Positions 17,001 to 26,069 of a stretch of DNA of 64,000 bases are shown here, piece by piece (the stretch's first letter is position 1; every line of letters begins with the position of its first letter). Source of the DNA: RGIG8700 sp045648505 (GTDB taxonomy: Bacteria; Bacillota; Clostridia; RGIG6154); NCBI GenBank assembly GCA_045648505.1, contig JAZROD010000019.1, forward strand, positions 1-64,000, in the 5' to 3' direction. The notes under the pieces were generated by a model. The model worked only from the letters and a program-made list of their open reading frames with translations, made no database searches and was not told the DNA's origin. Made by a program: the position numbers and the translations under genes.

Positions 17001-20000
17001 GTTTCTGTTGCATAACGAAGACCTCCAAGCACTTTTTTATCCTTCCAAAAGTCGGAAAGCTCAATCATCTTCATAGCAGCATCATTTTTATTCTTACGAA
17101 CCGCTTTTTTATGCTCTTCAACAATATTCTGCATAGCTCTTACAGGAGCCATCGCCTCATAAGCCTTCATAAGATTGTCCTTATTAAGTCCGTCAGGAAT
17201 ATATTTTGCAGATGCCGTTCTCTTACCCTTTAACATATCTTCAAGAACAGATTTTTCATCTTCTGTTAAAAGGATCTTGTTCATAACTTTTTCCGCTTCT
17301 TTTTGATATGCTTTAAGTTCATTATATACACTCTTCATTGAATCTGCATCAATTTCTGCCCCTGGTTTAACTTCTGCTTTTTCAAGAAAATCATTAAAAT
17401 GCTTTACTCCCCAAAGGTTATCTCTGAACTTATATACCGCTTCTTCAAATTCGTGTTTTAAGTCGCTTTTGAGTTCTTCTGTATTGTAGTATGTATCAAG
17501 AGTTGTTTCTGTTTTTCTTAAATCATCCGAAACTTCCATTATCTTGAGCATACGGTCAGAAGGTGCATATACAGTATCAGGGAACAAGGTCGGGTGCATC
17601 TCGTTAAGCTCCTGATATATACTGTCAACAGAGGTACCGTTTGTACTGCTTACGGAAAGTCTTCCCATATATCTTCTTATTTCTTTGAAGAAATCAGGAA
17701 TGTCACTTGCATCCTCTTTATCAATATATATTTTGGTATTTCTTAAATAGTTTCTTAAATCTGCATACTCTTTATAAGCTTCATCGTTTACCTTTTTACC
17801 ATTCTTATATGCCTCTTCAAAAAGCCTGTCAATGGTTTCATCAGAAAGTTTGCCTGTTTTCATATACTCTGATGACATTTCCTGAATTATAGGCTTTAAA
17901 AACTCTCTTGCAGTTCCCTGGCGGACAGACATAGCATCCGCAATATTTCTTACTGCTTCATTTTCATATCTTTCAAGTCTTGTTCTTGATTTAGCAGTTG
18001 AATTATATTCAGGCGCATCTATTTTAGGTTCTGCCACATTTTTGAACAGTCCTGCATCAGCAGAGTCTATCTCTGTCTTCCACTTTCTGTCAAGTCCAAA
18101 ATACCAACCGGTCTCTCTGAAGATTTCTGCCTGTGGTTCGCCTTTAAGATTCATTCGTCTCGCCTCTGCCAATGTTTTATTATTAGCAACAACTGATGTC
18201 TCTCCACCTAAAAGATGTTGGCTTCCATCTTTTCCCTGTGCATTATTCTGACCTTTTTGCATATCATTATTATTGACAATAGCCCCTTGATGTGGTATAT
18301 TGTTCTTGGAAGCTTTCCCATTTTTTCGAGCGCCTCCCTTCGGGGAGGAAGAGCCACTAACAGGGAAGCTTCTTTTTTGCATCTTCCCTATATTATATAT
18401 AGACTTTATCTCTCCATTTTTTCCAATCGACACATCTAATTTATAATATGTTCCGTCAAAATCTCTGAAGAAAGCATTTTTATATGTAAACCCATCCTTT
18501 GCGAAATCATGATTCTTTTTATCATCCTTATATTTATCATTTCCTTTTAACAGTTGTGCTATTTCATCGATATGACTTCCTGCAGTAAGCTTTGTTGCAT
18601 ATTCATCATCTGTCATTAACCTTTTTGTTCCATCAGGCATTGGTATTTCATTTCTACTTCCTAACTTCCAAGCTGTCTTTGCAGTTATTGTCAATACATT
18701 ACCGTCTTCGGAAGTTACTTTTACATCATTTCCCTTTCTGATTTCATCATTAACATAATTCTCAAGGTCTGCTCCCCAAGAATCAGGATCACTTGAAAAC
18801 ATAACTTGTCTGTCTGCTTGAACATACCTTCTGCCATCAGGAAGAGTTTCTATCGCATACTTTTTCTCTACGCTTCCTCTTTCCGAAAACTGCACGTTCC
18901 CCTCATCATCAATATAAGGTCCGGTGTTTGTGTTGCCTCTGACTACCGCTTCCGTAAATGTCATCTTTCTGTTTTCAGCGAGCGCCTTTTCAAAAAGGTT
19001 TATAGCTTTTTCTACATCGGTAAGGTTTGCTTCTTTCCCCTGAAGCTTGTTTTTGATGTTTGTATAGGCTTTTTTAAGAGCATTATATATTCTTGTCGCA
19101 ACATTTCTGTTTTCTTTTACTATTCTTTCAACAACACCTTCATTTGAGAGCTGTGTTTTTGTAAATTCTGCCACAAGTTCTTTTTCAAGAAGGTCAGTCC
19201 CCTGAGCTTTATCTCCGTACTCTGCAGATTTTGAAGACATAGCCTGATTATAAGCATCTGTATTTCTTCCGCCGTACATTATATTAAGTGCAATATCTCT
19301 GTAAGCATCATAAACCTCTGTATTTTCAAGAGCATGTGTAACCTCGTGATATGCAACAAGAGCATCCTCAACGCTTCCCATTTCTGAACTGTTAATTCGT
19401 ATGGTTCCGTCCGCATCTGTTTCACCGAGATTTTTCATATACTTCTTGTTTCCATTTTCGTCTGTAACTTCAACAGGTGCTAAATCCTCAATCGCAATGT
19501 TAGCACCACCAGCTTTTGAAAGATTACTAACCATCTTTACAGCTTCAGGATTTAACTCTTTACCTGAATTTATTACTACCTGTCCTTTCCCTTCTGATGC
19601 AGCTCTCATTGTACCAAGAGCAACAGAACCTGAAGACATAAGGCCACCCGATATCAAACCTGAAAGACCTGCCATCTGTGGATCTGTTAAAAAGAATTTC
19701 TTGTTTGCCATCTCATAAGCTTGTTCCGTGCTCTTGCCATTTTCTACAAGCTCGTTCACATACTTCATATAATCGCTTTTTTCGCCCATTATAATTATGT
19801 CCGCCATAGTACTTGCATAACTGTTAACAGTTTCCTCACCATATTCTGCAACTGCCTGTGAGCCTATTCTACTTACAAGGAACTTGGTTACATCTGCTTT
19901 TGACATATTCTTAAGACCTTTTGCCCCTGCAAATGTTTTTGTAAGTTCATCAAAAGGTAATTTTTCAGTAAAGTATTCAATAGTACCGCCTATAACACCG

Positions 20001-21388
20001 TTCAAAACCGCCTGTTGTGTAGTTCCGCCTTTCTTCATCGTTTCATAAGCAGTTGATGAACCACTCTGCAGAGCCATCATATAAGGTGTTGCTGCACCAA
20101 ACAAAGCAACATTCGCTGCATTACCCCCTACACTCAAAAGAACATTTTTAAGAAAAGTGGTTCCTTCACTATCTCCAACTGTAAAAGCTTCAGCCGATGC
20201 ATCCTTTGAAGCCATAACCGCACTACCGGAAGAATACATAGAAACGGGCTTGTTTTCCCCTGAATACATATTCTTTGTGTTTTGAGCAAGCATTTCAGCT
20301 CCGTAAATTGGTGAAAGCAACTGTGTGCCGATGTTATAAATAGGCATAGCGACATTCTTCAGCACTGGGTTTTCTTTTGAAGCTTCTAGCATACCTTTAT
20401 TAGCTTTATCATTCAAATACTTTTGCCACATTTTTTCTGCTGTGTTTTTTTCAAACTTTCCAAACACATAATTCCTAAAGTTAGCCCCTTCGATATTGTT
20501 CTCATCATATATCTTCTGCATCTCTTCATTTGCTTTTTTATTAAAAAAGCCGTGTGGAACTTCGTAATTATGCTTTCCCTTTTCAATTATCGCAAGAGTT
20601 TCTGCATCAGTTTTCTGTGCATTTTCAAATGCTTCATTATATTCCCTCTGCTCTGCCTTTGAATAATATAACTGTTCTGCTTTTTTTATAGCTTCAAGTG
20701 TGTCTGTATCATTCGGCTTAACCCTTGAATAATACTTATAGTAATCTGATATCTGTTCCGGTGAATAGTTGTCCGACAAATGTTCGGATATATCGTTGTA
20801 TATACCTTTGAGCTCATTCTTTTTGTTGTTTTCTTCCCTAAGAAATCTATCTCTGCTGAATTTGAGACCTTCATATTCTTTCTGTGTTGCGAGGTCGTTC
20901 ATTTCTCTGCCCTGAGTAAATTCAATTACCGCATCCTGTCTTTTTGTTGCTTCTGTATGATTGAATTTTATAGATTCAGGAAGATACCATCTGTTATATG
21001 AAGAACGACCTATATAATCATCAATATCGTTAAAATAACTGTACTTTTCTCTTGCCTGATTAGATATCTCCTGCCCCATCGGTGTCTGCATAAATGAATT
21101 AAATCTGTTCGCAGGTTTAATTTCTTCTCTCATATCGCCTACATTTGTTCTTGCAGGTGCAAATGGAGTCGTAACCTTCGGTGCAGTTGTTCTTATCTGT
21201 TCAATTGGGCTTAAAGGTTGATTGTTAACCAAAGGCAATCCAGTATTCACCGTCTTCGGCTTCACCGGATTATTTTGATTTACAATAGCTTCACTTTGCT
21301 TCGCTTCATTTTCAGCGAAGTTTTTGAGGTTTTTAATCTTATTTTTATTGTTGTGTTTAAACACATCTCTTAACTTCATCATATACAA
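14066..21388 (-). CDS. Giant phage polyvalent protein with HEVTH peptidase motif
   Basis: A 2440-residue protein, the last late gene before the left terminator. It resembles the large polyvalent proteins described in phages and conjugative elements, which are carried in the virion and enter the new host. Seen: a charged, Lys/Asn/Glu-rich N-terminus; a Gly/Ala-rich hydrophobic region near residues 410-470; a zinc-peptidase motif HEVTH at 681-685; a small mixed domain near 850-1010 with FSSDPDSWG and LTAGSHIDEIA, similar to nuclease-fold modules of such proteins (tentative); a Ser/Pro/Lys/Gly insert near 1010-1030; long coiled coils to about 1700; and a hydrophobic helix near 1960. A role as ejection protein or delivered effector is inference. 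Ribosome site GGTAC-rich and weak. Confidence 0.75.
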   Translation of the reverse strand: MYMMKLRDVFKHNNKNKIKNLKNFAENEAKQSEAIVNQNNPVKPKTVNTGLPLVNNQPLSPIEQIRTTAPKVTTPFAPARTNVGDMREEIKPANRFNSFMQTPMGQEISNQAREKYSYFNDIDDYIGRSSYNRWYLPESIKFNHTEATKRQDAVIEFTQGREMNDLATQKEYEGLKFSRDRFLREENNKKNELKGIYNDISEHLSDNYSPEQISDYYKYYSRVKPNDTDTLEAIKKAEQLYYSKAEQREYNEAFENAQKTDAETLAIIEKGKHNYEVPHGFFNKKANEEMQKIYDENNIEGANFRNYVFGKFEKNTAEKMWQKYLNDKANKGMLEASKENPVLKNVAMPIYNIGTQLLSPIYGAEMLAQNTKNMYSGENKPVSMYSSGSAVMASKDASAEAFTVGDSEGTTFLKNVLLSVGGNAANVALFGAATPYMMALQSGSSTAYETMKKGGTTQQAVLNGVIGGTIEYFTEKLPFDELTKTFAGAKGLKNMSKADVTKFLVSRIGSQAVAEYGEETVNSYASTMADIIIMGEKSDYMKYVNELVENGKSTEQAYEMANKKFFLTDPQMAGLSGLISGGLMSSGSVALGTMRAASEGKGQVVINSGKELNPEAVKMVSNLSKAGGANIAIEDLAPVEVTDENGNKKYMKNLGETDADGTIRINSSEMGSVEDALVAYHEVTHALENTEVYDAYRDIALNIMYGGRNTDAYNQAMSSKSAEYGDKAQGTDLLEKELVAEFTKTQLSNEGVVERIVKENRNVATRIYNALKKAYTNIKNKLQGKEANLTDVEKAINLFEKALAENRKMTFTEAVVRGNTNTGPYIDDEGNVQFSERGSVEKKYAIETLPDGRRYVQADRQVMFSSDPDSWGADLENYVNDEIRKGNDVKVTSEDGNVLTITAKTAWKLGSRNEIPMPDGTKRLMTDDEYATKLTAGSHIDEIAQLLKGNDKYKDDKKNHDFAKDGFTYKNAFFRDFDGTYYKLDVSIGKNGEIKSIYNIGKMQKRSFPVSGSSSPKGGARKNGKASKNNIPHQGAIVNNNDMQKGQNNAQGKDGSQHLLGGETSVVANNKTLAEARRMNLKGEPQAEIFRETGWYFGLDRKWKTEIDSADAGLFKNVAEPKIDAPEYNSTAKSRTRLERYENEAVRNIADAMSVRQGTAREFLKPIIQEMSSEYMKTGKLSDETIDRLFEEAYKNGKKVNDEAYKEYADLRNYLRNTKIYIDKEDASDIPDFFKEIRRYMGRLSVSSTNGTSVDSIYQELNEMHPTLFPDTVYAPSDRMLKIMEVSDDLRKTETTLDTYYNTEELKSDLKHEFEEAVYKFRDNLWGVKHFNDFLEKAEVKPGAEIDADSMKSVYNELKAYQKEAEKVMNKILLTEDEKSVLEDMLKGKRTASAKYIPDGLNKDNLMKAYEAMAPVRAMQNIVEEHKKAVRKNKNDAAMKMIELSDFWKDKKVLGGLRYATETQERNIYDIVKDKKQAEKIIEKYFTPVHDHEAERTRFKHNYFDRVRDMNIDLRVRHGNKNTESEAVQFIGEVEGDIADLEAKAKKRKLTDDENDRLINLKGSLVEFKESNPNLDYNKINNCIKEFHKIYDELFEEMNSVRIRNGYAPVEYRKNYFPHFMETGTDDITGKIAKALGINVDVTELPTDLTGRTENFKPGITWVQHTKRRNTNETKYDAIEGFQKYIEGVSDVIFHTDDIQNLRAFERAIRYKYSEKGVKDEIDSIRDNPNITDEERETLIEKAWERDITSLGNYVNNLTEYTNLLANKKSMHDRSFESDIGRWFYNVINGMSKRLAKNMVLGNLSTAITNFIPMHQATAALGDINMLIGYNQTVKNIFKKDGFDERSVFLTNRFLSGERLAKDSKIEKALAKPMNIVDELTSGTIWRAKYHQCIKKGMSDADAIKEADKYAAGLIADRSKGALPTYFGRKNPAAKILSAFQVEPNNQIRHLFKDFPKEVVDNVILGIIRLVLGAYLFNDVYEKICGRRPALDPIGWINEFVGDVSGKKLNNSVDILLTLCDGDVKVIEEVRKKERLDIAVNVIDNVGGNLPFAGGALGLAGGVTGLELDNARLPIASAFPDVGKIGKSFAKGVSNKKRAQVLSEELGGTVAMFLMPYGGNQISKTAKGMSAYTKGGSYKLNNKGEKELQYPIEGDLLTGAQSVVFGKNATEGARKWVDEGFGSLTSEQTELYKEMIKDKNTKNTDIYNAINSARKAKSISDGDNSKSTDQVVHETLERSKGLTPSQKAKVEISFYSKGEDGNKGKREKAQDLIDFGIAPEKVTKLYYDYDVHDDVSKEAEYEKFFGMTDGRTKKVYEKWGYEPKMSVIKREALANDNSLSPEEKQEVNKALFGDNEAQYDFSSVDNYYYSILTESQQEGYDTYIKNFGENSINTRTFYYVVKVMGSQKDGKGSGRDAKIARLRKIGVPINQAYRIYNILK

Positions 21389-21433
21389 GCATAGCGGTAC
21401 CTTTTAAAAAGTACCGCTTACCTCCCTTCGATT

Positions 21434-22480
21434 TTAAATCTGCCATTCATTACCATCTGCACCTTTCTCATCGCCCGGGACGGTGCCCTTCACCGAGCTT
21501 TTCTTAAAATTTGTTGCTTGTTTCTGCCCTTTAAGGAATGCCAAATACTGTTGCTGTGCCTGATCAGGTGTCATTCCCCAAAGCTTTGCAAGTGCATCGA
21601 AGTTACCCATACTTGCATCACTCATTGCTCTTTCATAAGCAATCTGTGTCTGCTGGTCTCCGTATACCTTCTCGTTCCAACCTCTCTGATACATCACATC
21701 ATCTCTTGAATCGCCATATACCTTCTCATTCCAGGTTCTGTCATACTTCACATCTTCTCTTGAATCATCGTATGTTTTTGTATTAAGCCAAGCATTATCA
21801 AGATACTGTCTCTGTGACATATCAAAATCCCTGTCACCAAGCATCTTTTCATAAGCCAGTCTTGCAATATCATTTTCGGCATTTGCTCTGTTCATTTCTG
21901 CATTTGCAACTGCTCCTGCCTTCTGTGCTTCAAGGTCTGCCATTGCCTGATTTTTCTGAATCTGTGCCTGATTAAGATTGTTAAGATAATTGTTGCCAAG
22001 CTCAATCATAGAGCTTTCTGCAGCACCACCGGTTATGCCAAGTGCCGCAAGATTCTGTGGGAGAGCCTTTTTCTCTTTAAGGTACTGTGTATAGTACGCC
22101 TTTGCAGCATCTTTATAAGAATTGTCAACCGCAAGTTTTCCTGCCTCAAACTGTGAGTTTGCAGCAGAGATGGCAGAGTTCTGCGCAGAATCAACATTCT
22201 TTTTATATGTATCAACATAACTGTCATAATAAGCATCCGTTTTCTTTTTCTGCTCATTCAGACCGTACCCCTTTGAATACTCAAAAGCACTCTTTTCGTC
22301 TGCCCCTTTAAGATAATCTGCCTCTGCAGTATACCCTTTACCAACAAGATTGTCATAATACTTCTTTGCACTATCTTGAGCAAACTGCATTCCTGACGCA
22401 TCATTCTTCTTCTTTGCGTTGTTATACTCTCTTTTCCAGTATGCAATCTCGTTTATATCTGATTTAGGACTGTATGCCAT
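21434..22480 (-). CDS. Coiled-coil phage virion protein with short repeats
   Basis: A 348-residue, Ala/Gln/Asp/Lys-rich, mostly helical protein. The middle has LGITGGAAESSMIELGNNYL, then QAMADLEAQKAGAVANAEMN as coiled coil. Three imperfect 14-residue units follow near 235-285 (for example WNEKVYGDSRDDVM and WNEKVYGDQQTQIA). It lies directly upstream of the giant polyvalent gene, so it may be a partner internal virion or ejection protein. I do not recognise a named family. 14 bases separate its start from the holin gene. Confidence 0.6.
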   Translation of the reverse strand: MAYSPKSDINEIAYWKREYNNAKKKNDASGMQFAQDSAKKYYDNLVGKGYTAEADYLKGADEKSAFEYSKGYGLNEQKKKTDAYYDSYVDTYKKNVDSAQNSAISAANSQFEAGKLAVDNSYKDAAKAYYTQYLKEKKALPQNLAALGITGGAAESSMIELGNNYLNNLNQAQIQKNQAMADLEAQKAGAVANAEMNRANAENDIARLAYEKMLGDRDFDMSQRQYLDNAWLNTKTYDDSREDVKYDRTWNEKVYGDSRDDVMYQRGWNEKVYGDQQTQIAYERAMSDASMGNFDALAKLWGMTPDQAQQQYLAFLKGQKQATNFKKSSVKGTVPGDEKGADGNEWQI

Positions 22481-22492
22481 AAAACCGCCCCC

Positions 22493-22888
22493 TTATTTCT
22501 TATCATCTTTAAGTTGCTCCAATATATCCTTCAACTTTGAAAGATACGGCACATCCATTCTTCCCACATTTTCAAGTATTGATATACCTTCATTTGCAAT
22601 ATAAAAGCCCATAATAAGACCTCTTATAGCATCCATGCCTGTAACTCTGCCTATTCCAACTGCAATAGCAACTACAATAAGTATTGCAAGTTTTTTAAGT
22701 ATTCCTTTAAAGCCTACCTTTGAATTAAGCGTTCCAAGATAAATGCCAGATATAATACCTGTTATGTAGTCTGCTATAATGAAGAACACCAAATAACGAA
22801 AAGTCATATCAAACCCTCCAAACAGATACGATATACCAGCTATAACTGCTCCCGTTCCGCTTTTAATTCCTAAAACAATCCATTTCAT
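22493..22888 (-). CDS. Phage holin family protein
   Basis: A 131-residue membrane protein with three or four hydrophobic segments (about 7-25, 30-50, 67-85, 88-105) and the holin-4-type segment DYITGIISGIYLGTLNSKVG, where the Asp-Tyr-hxTG motif and Ser-Lys-x-Gly-Phe-Lys-Gly are characteristic. It should make the membrane lesion that lets the amidase reach peptidoglycan. Short charged C-terminus (DDKK). Just downstream of the amidase cluster, as expected for a lysis cassette. Confidence 0.88.
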   Translation of the reverse strand: MKWIVLGIKSGTGAVIAGISYLFGGFDMTFRYLVFFIIADYITGIISGIYLGTLNSKVGFKGILKKLAILIVVAIAVGIGRVTGMDAIRGLIMGFYIANEGISILENVGRMDVPYLSKLKDILEQLKDDKK

Positions 22889-22889
22889 A

Positions 22890-23153
22890 TCATTCTCCTC
22901 TTATTTCTTTCATAAGTTCTCTGATTTCTTCATATTTCTTTTCTTCGGTAAGTTTTACTACCTTTTCGAGGTTGTCCCAATCGTTTGCGACTTTAAGTTC
23001 GCTGATTTCTTCATAAGATTTTGTGTAGATGTCAAGGGCCTTTTTCATAGCGTCCTTGTCTTCACCTTCGTTGATGAGCATATCGTGAGCTACGATAATG
23101 TCAACATTTTCTGCTTTTGATTTTTCCATAATTTTTTTGATTGCATTTAACAT
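22890..23153 (-). CDS. Small helical protein in the lysis cassette
   Basis: An 87-residue, highly charged helical protein (KKIMEKSKAENVD, KKALDIYTKSYEEISELK). Not recognised. It lies between amidase and holin genes, one base before the holin start, so co-expressed with lysis. The position would fit a lysis regulator, but there is no sequence evidence for that. AGGAAAAAA-type ribosome site upstream. Confidence 0.55.
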   Translation of the reverse strand: MLNAIKKIMEKSKAENVDIIVAHDMLINEGEDKDAMKKALDIYTKSYEEISELKVANDWDNLEKVVKLTEEKKYEEIRELMKEIRGE

Positions 23154-23212
23154 AAAATTTTTTCCTTTCTTTTACTTACTTGTGATTTAATTAAAATTTT
23201 TCTTGATTTATT

Positions 23213-23866
23213 TTAGTTATTTACCAATTTGTAATAAACCCAGTACAGTTTACTATCCTTTTTTCTTGCCTCATCAAGTTCTCTGATAAAGGCTTTTTCA
23301 CCTTCGAGAGTATCAAAGGTGATGCCGTATTTTGTTTTTAACACATAGTCAATATCGTTGCCTGTTTCAATTTTTGGTTTTTCTGTAAGCATAGCTTTAA
23401 AATCCTTCCATAAAGCTTCATCATTCACCATAGGAGCAGGGCAGGTCTTTCCTGTTACATCATAGTGCCTGATTACATTCTCAACAGGAATGTTGTACTT
23501 CGCCATAAGGTCTTTTGTGAGCTTTACTGCGTTTGATATGGTTTCATCTTTAAAGTAATACTTATTGCTTGCATCTTTTCTTGAGCAGAGTTCAATGCCT
23601 ATACTGTTTGAATTTCTGCAATAAGGATGAACATATTTATTAGCTCCGCAGTGGTAAGCTGTATCGCCTTCTTTTACAGACTGCCACACTTCATTCTCGT
23701 CAACATAGAAATGAGCAGATGCTTTAAGGTTTGCTTCCCTTGCATAGTAATCTATGTTATTTTTAGCAGTATCGCCATTGTTTGCAGTATAATGAATTAC
23801 TATGTACTTTATACTGCTTGTCCTTCCTGTGCAAAAATTACTACTATGTGCCTGTTTAAAATTCAT
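23213..23866 (-). CDS. N-acetylmuramoyl-L-alanine amidase (endolysin)
   Basis: A 217-residue zinc amidase of the Amidase_2/PGRP fold. Seen: KYIVIHYTANNGDTAKNN with the first zinc histidine near residue 25, ASAHFYVDENEVWQ, GIELCSRK, and NVIRHYDVTGKTCPAPM, containing the second histidine and the CPxP-like end (residues about 138-150). It cleaves the bond between MurNAc and L-Ala. The C-terminal 60 residues (DYVLKTKYGITFDTLEGEKA) may be a small wall-binding part. No signal peptide, so it depends on the holin. Overlaps the tail-fibre gene by four bases. Confidence 0.93.
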   Translation of the reverse strand: MNFKQAHSSNFCTGRTSSIKYIVIHYTANNGDTAKNNIDYYAREANLKASAHFYVDENEVWQSVKEGDTAYHCGANKYVHPYCRNSNSIGIELCSRKDASNKYYFKDETISNAVKLTKDLMAKYNIPVENVIRHYDVTGKTCPAPMVNDEALWKDFKAMLTEKPKIETGNDIDYVLKTKYGITFDTLEGEKAFIRELDEARKKDSKLYWVYYKLVNN

Positions 23867-25749
23867 TCCTCAATCACCTCAACATTTCCCAACACACCAT
23901 TTGCTGATGTGACACTTATATTTTTTGTTTTATCTATTGCAAGTATTTTCTCTGCAAGAGTGCCTGTTATTTCTGTAACTATTGGTGTTGCTAATACATA
24001 TTGATATTCCATAGGAACATTACCTGTAACACTCATTAAATACTCATATGCTGTTGTTGCATCTGTCCAAGTTTCTTCATCTGGTGGTAGCAAATATGAA
24101 GTTCTTATAGCTATGTACCAATGCAACTCGCCTGTTTTATTATAATCGATTTCATATATACCGATATTGCTCATTTGTTCTTCCATTCGAACATAACCAC
24201 CGCCAGAGCGTAAACACAATGGATAATTAATCTCTGAAAATTGATGTATTATAGCAGATGCCTTACTTGCACTAACAAAACTATCTGTCTTATAATGTTT
24301 AACCTTCTGCTCATACCACACCTTACCATCTTTTGTATAAATACAATCTTTGTAGTCGTCTATGCCTCTGTAGGTTGTAACAGGTGGGATGTAGGGTTCA
24401 AATGGTAGTGCATTCATACCTTCATTTAACATAAACTCATATTCTGTCAAAAAAGTATCATAATTATCAATAGGCGGTTGCACTCCATCAACCGAAGCTA
24501 TTTCAACATCAATTCTTACATAACAATCTTCTGTAACAGTAAATTTGAAAGTTTTTGCTCTTGCTGTCCAAGTGGCACTCGTAAACTCTTTGTTTGTATT
24601 GTAAAAAGCTATATATCTTAAATTTGCACCTGTTATATTGGTTATAACATAAGCACCGCTTTTAAGATAAATATAATCTGTTGTTAAACAGTAAACTTTT
24701 ACTGCTGTATTAGATGTTATATTTCCTGTTGCACTATCCAAAGTACCTTTTTCATAATTTGTAGTTTTAAATAAATTCTTCCCAAACGGTGTAGTTTCAT
24801 CAATAGTTATGAGTTCTTCTTCGTAGGGTTTGTATTCTGATGGGTTTATTACTTTCTTTATAGTGGGTCTAAATGTTAGATTATCAATGGTAGTACCTGC
24901 TATTACATAAATCCAAATGTAATACTCGTTATAATTTGCAGTAAAATCTTTTCCAGAACTATAATCTAAATAAGTATTTTTATAATCTGTTCTTTGAAGA
25001 GATATATAATATGTTTCTTCTTTTCCTCCTGATGGGCAACCAGAAAGTCTGTAATTTTGTCCTTGCTCTAAAGTAAACTTAGCAGATAGTGTAAATTGTG
25101 CATTTGCAGTTGCAGTACCGTTTGCGGTTATTGAGCCATCTTCATTAACTGTGAAAGTAATATCATTTTTATCTCCTGCTTTAGAGTAATAGGGATAAGG
25201 AATTAAATTATCTCCTATTGAAACTTGTTCAATCATAGGATAGATTGTCAAATTATCAAAATTTGCATTCTCAGATATACTAAATTTAAAAGTTAAAGTA
25301 TCATCAAAATGAGGAGTAATATTTTTAAATGTGGTTGAAACACAACAAGTATATTGACTTAATCCCTCTAAAGGATAATAAGTATATAGTTGATATGTTG
25401 TACCACCACTGTTAGGAGTTGGATGTAGAGTATATGTTTCATTTGCTAATACATCTACAGTGCCAACCGTAGGATAGCAAAGTTCACCAGTCGTATTTGC
25501 TCCATTAAAAGTAACTGAACCGTCTTCATTGAAAGTAACTGTTAATTCACCATATGTAAGAACTGTTCCAGGTTCATGTGCTGGTTTTAATAAATTCTTC
25601 CCCGTAACCTTAATGGTCGGCTTCTCCAAACTCATAATCTCTATAGGAGCATCCGGCGTAGGAGTTCCATCCTGCACCGAGTTCCCGTATAAAATAATAT
25701 TCTCTTCAGTTTGATTTGCAAGCATTAATCTTCTTCTGTAACTACTCAT
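23863..25749 (-). CDS. Phage tail fibre / receptor-binding-like protein
   Basis: A 628-residue beta-rich protein. The opening RRLMLANQTEENIILYGNSVQDGTPTPD-like stretch, then 'GKNLLKPA', is a module found at the tips of many clostridial phage tails ('sVQdGTPsPdnPieI'). It is repeated at about 300-340. Carbohydrate-binding-like strands follow (TFKFTVTEDCYVRID). A role in binding the host surface is inferred from these and from location next to the amidase. Overlaps both neighbours by four bases (ATGA). Confidence 0.72.
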   Translation of the reverse strand: MSSYRRRLMLANQTEENIILYGNSVQDGTPTPDAPIEIMSLEKPTIKVTGKNLLKPAHEPGTVLTYGELTVTFNEDGSVTFNGANTTGELCYPTVGTVDVLANETYTLHPTPNSGGTTYQLYTYYPLEGLSQYTCCVSTTFKNITPHFDDTLTFKFSISENANFDNLTIYPMIEQVSIGDNLIPYPYYSKAGDKNDITFTVNEDGSITANGTATANAQFTLSAKFTLEQGQNYRLSGCPSGGKEETYYISLQRTDYKNTYLDYSSGKDFTANYNEYYIWIYVIAGTTIDNLTFRPTIKKVINPSEYKPYEEELITIDETTPFGKNLFKTTNYEKGTLDSATGNITSNTAVKVYCLTTDYIYLKSGAYVITNITGANLRYIAFYNTNKEFTSATWTARAKTFKFTVTEDCYVRIDVEIASVDGVQPPIDNYDTFLTEYEFMLNEGMNALPFEPYIPPVTTYRGIDDYKDCIYTKDGKVWYEQKVKHYKTDSFVSASKASAIIHQFSEINYPLCLRSGGGYVRMEEQMSNIGIYEIDYNKTGELHWYIAIRTSYLLPPDEETWTDATTAYEYLMSVTGNVPMEYQYVLATPIVTEITGTLAEKILAIDKTKNISVTSANGVLGNVEVIEE

Positions 25750-26069
25750 TCAAACATCACCTCGGGCATATCAACAACCTTATGTACTTCATAATACTTA
25801 TCGTCTTTAAGTTCATAAGTTGTTTCTACATACTGATTAGGCTCTGTTTCAGGCATTTCAACTTCAACAAGCTCTTTATATCCTGCCTCAAGAAAGTGTT
25901 CAGGTTGTGGATTAAATACAACAACATTCTTTAATTCCTGAATTGTTTCTGTATATTCATTGCCCTCTTCATCTTTCTTCTGAATTTCTTTGCTGATAAG
26001 TTTTTGATATCTTAAAGCTTTTTTGTTGTCAGCAAATATAAACTGACTGTCTATTTCTTTAATAAACAT
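25746..26069 (-). CDS. Small tail-region protein
   Basis: A 107-residue acidic protein (KEIQKKDEEGNEYTET, then VEVEMPETEPNQYVETTYEL). It is coupled to the fibre gene by a four-base overlap and touches the preceding fibre gene. Similar small proteins (XkdW-like by size and place) accompany tail fibres in Gram-positive phages, but I cannot assign it. Possible fibre-assembly helper (inference). Confidence 0.55.
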   Translation of the reverse strand: MFIKEIDSQFIFADNKKALRYQKLISKEIQKKDEEGNEYTETIQELKNVVVFNPQPEHFLEAGYKELVEVEMPETEPNQYVETTYELKDDKYYEVHKVVDMPEVMFE

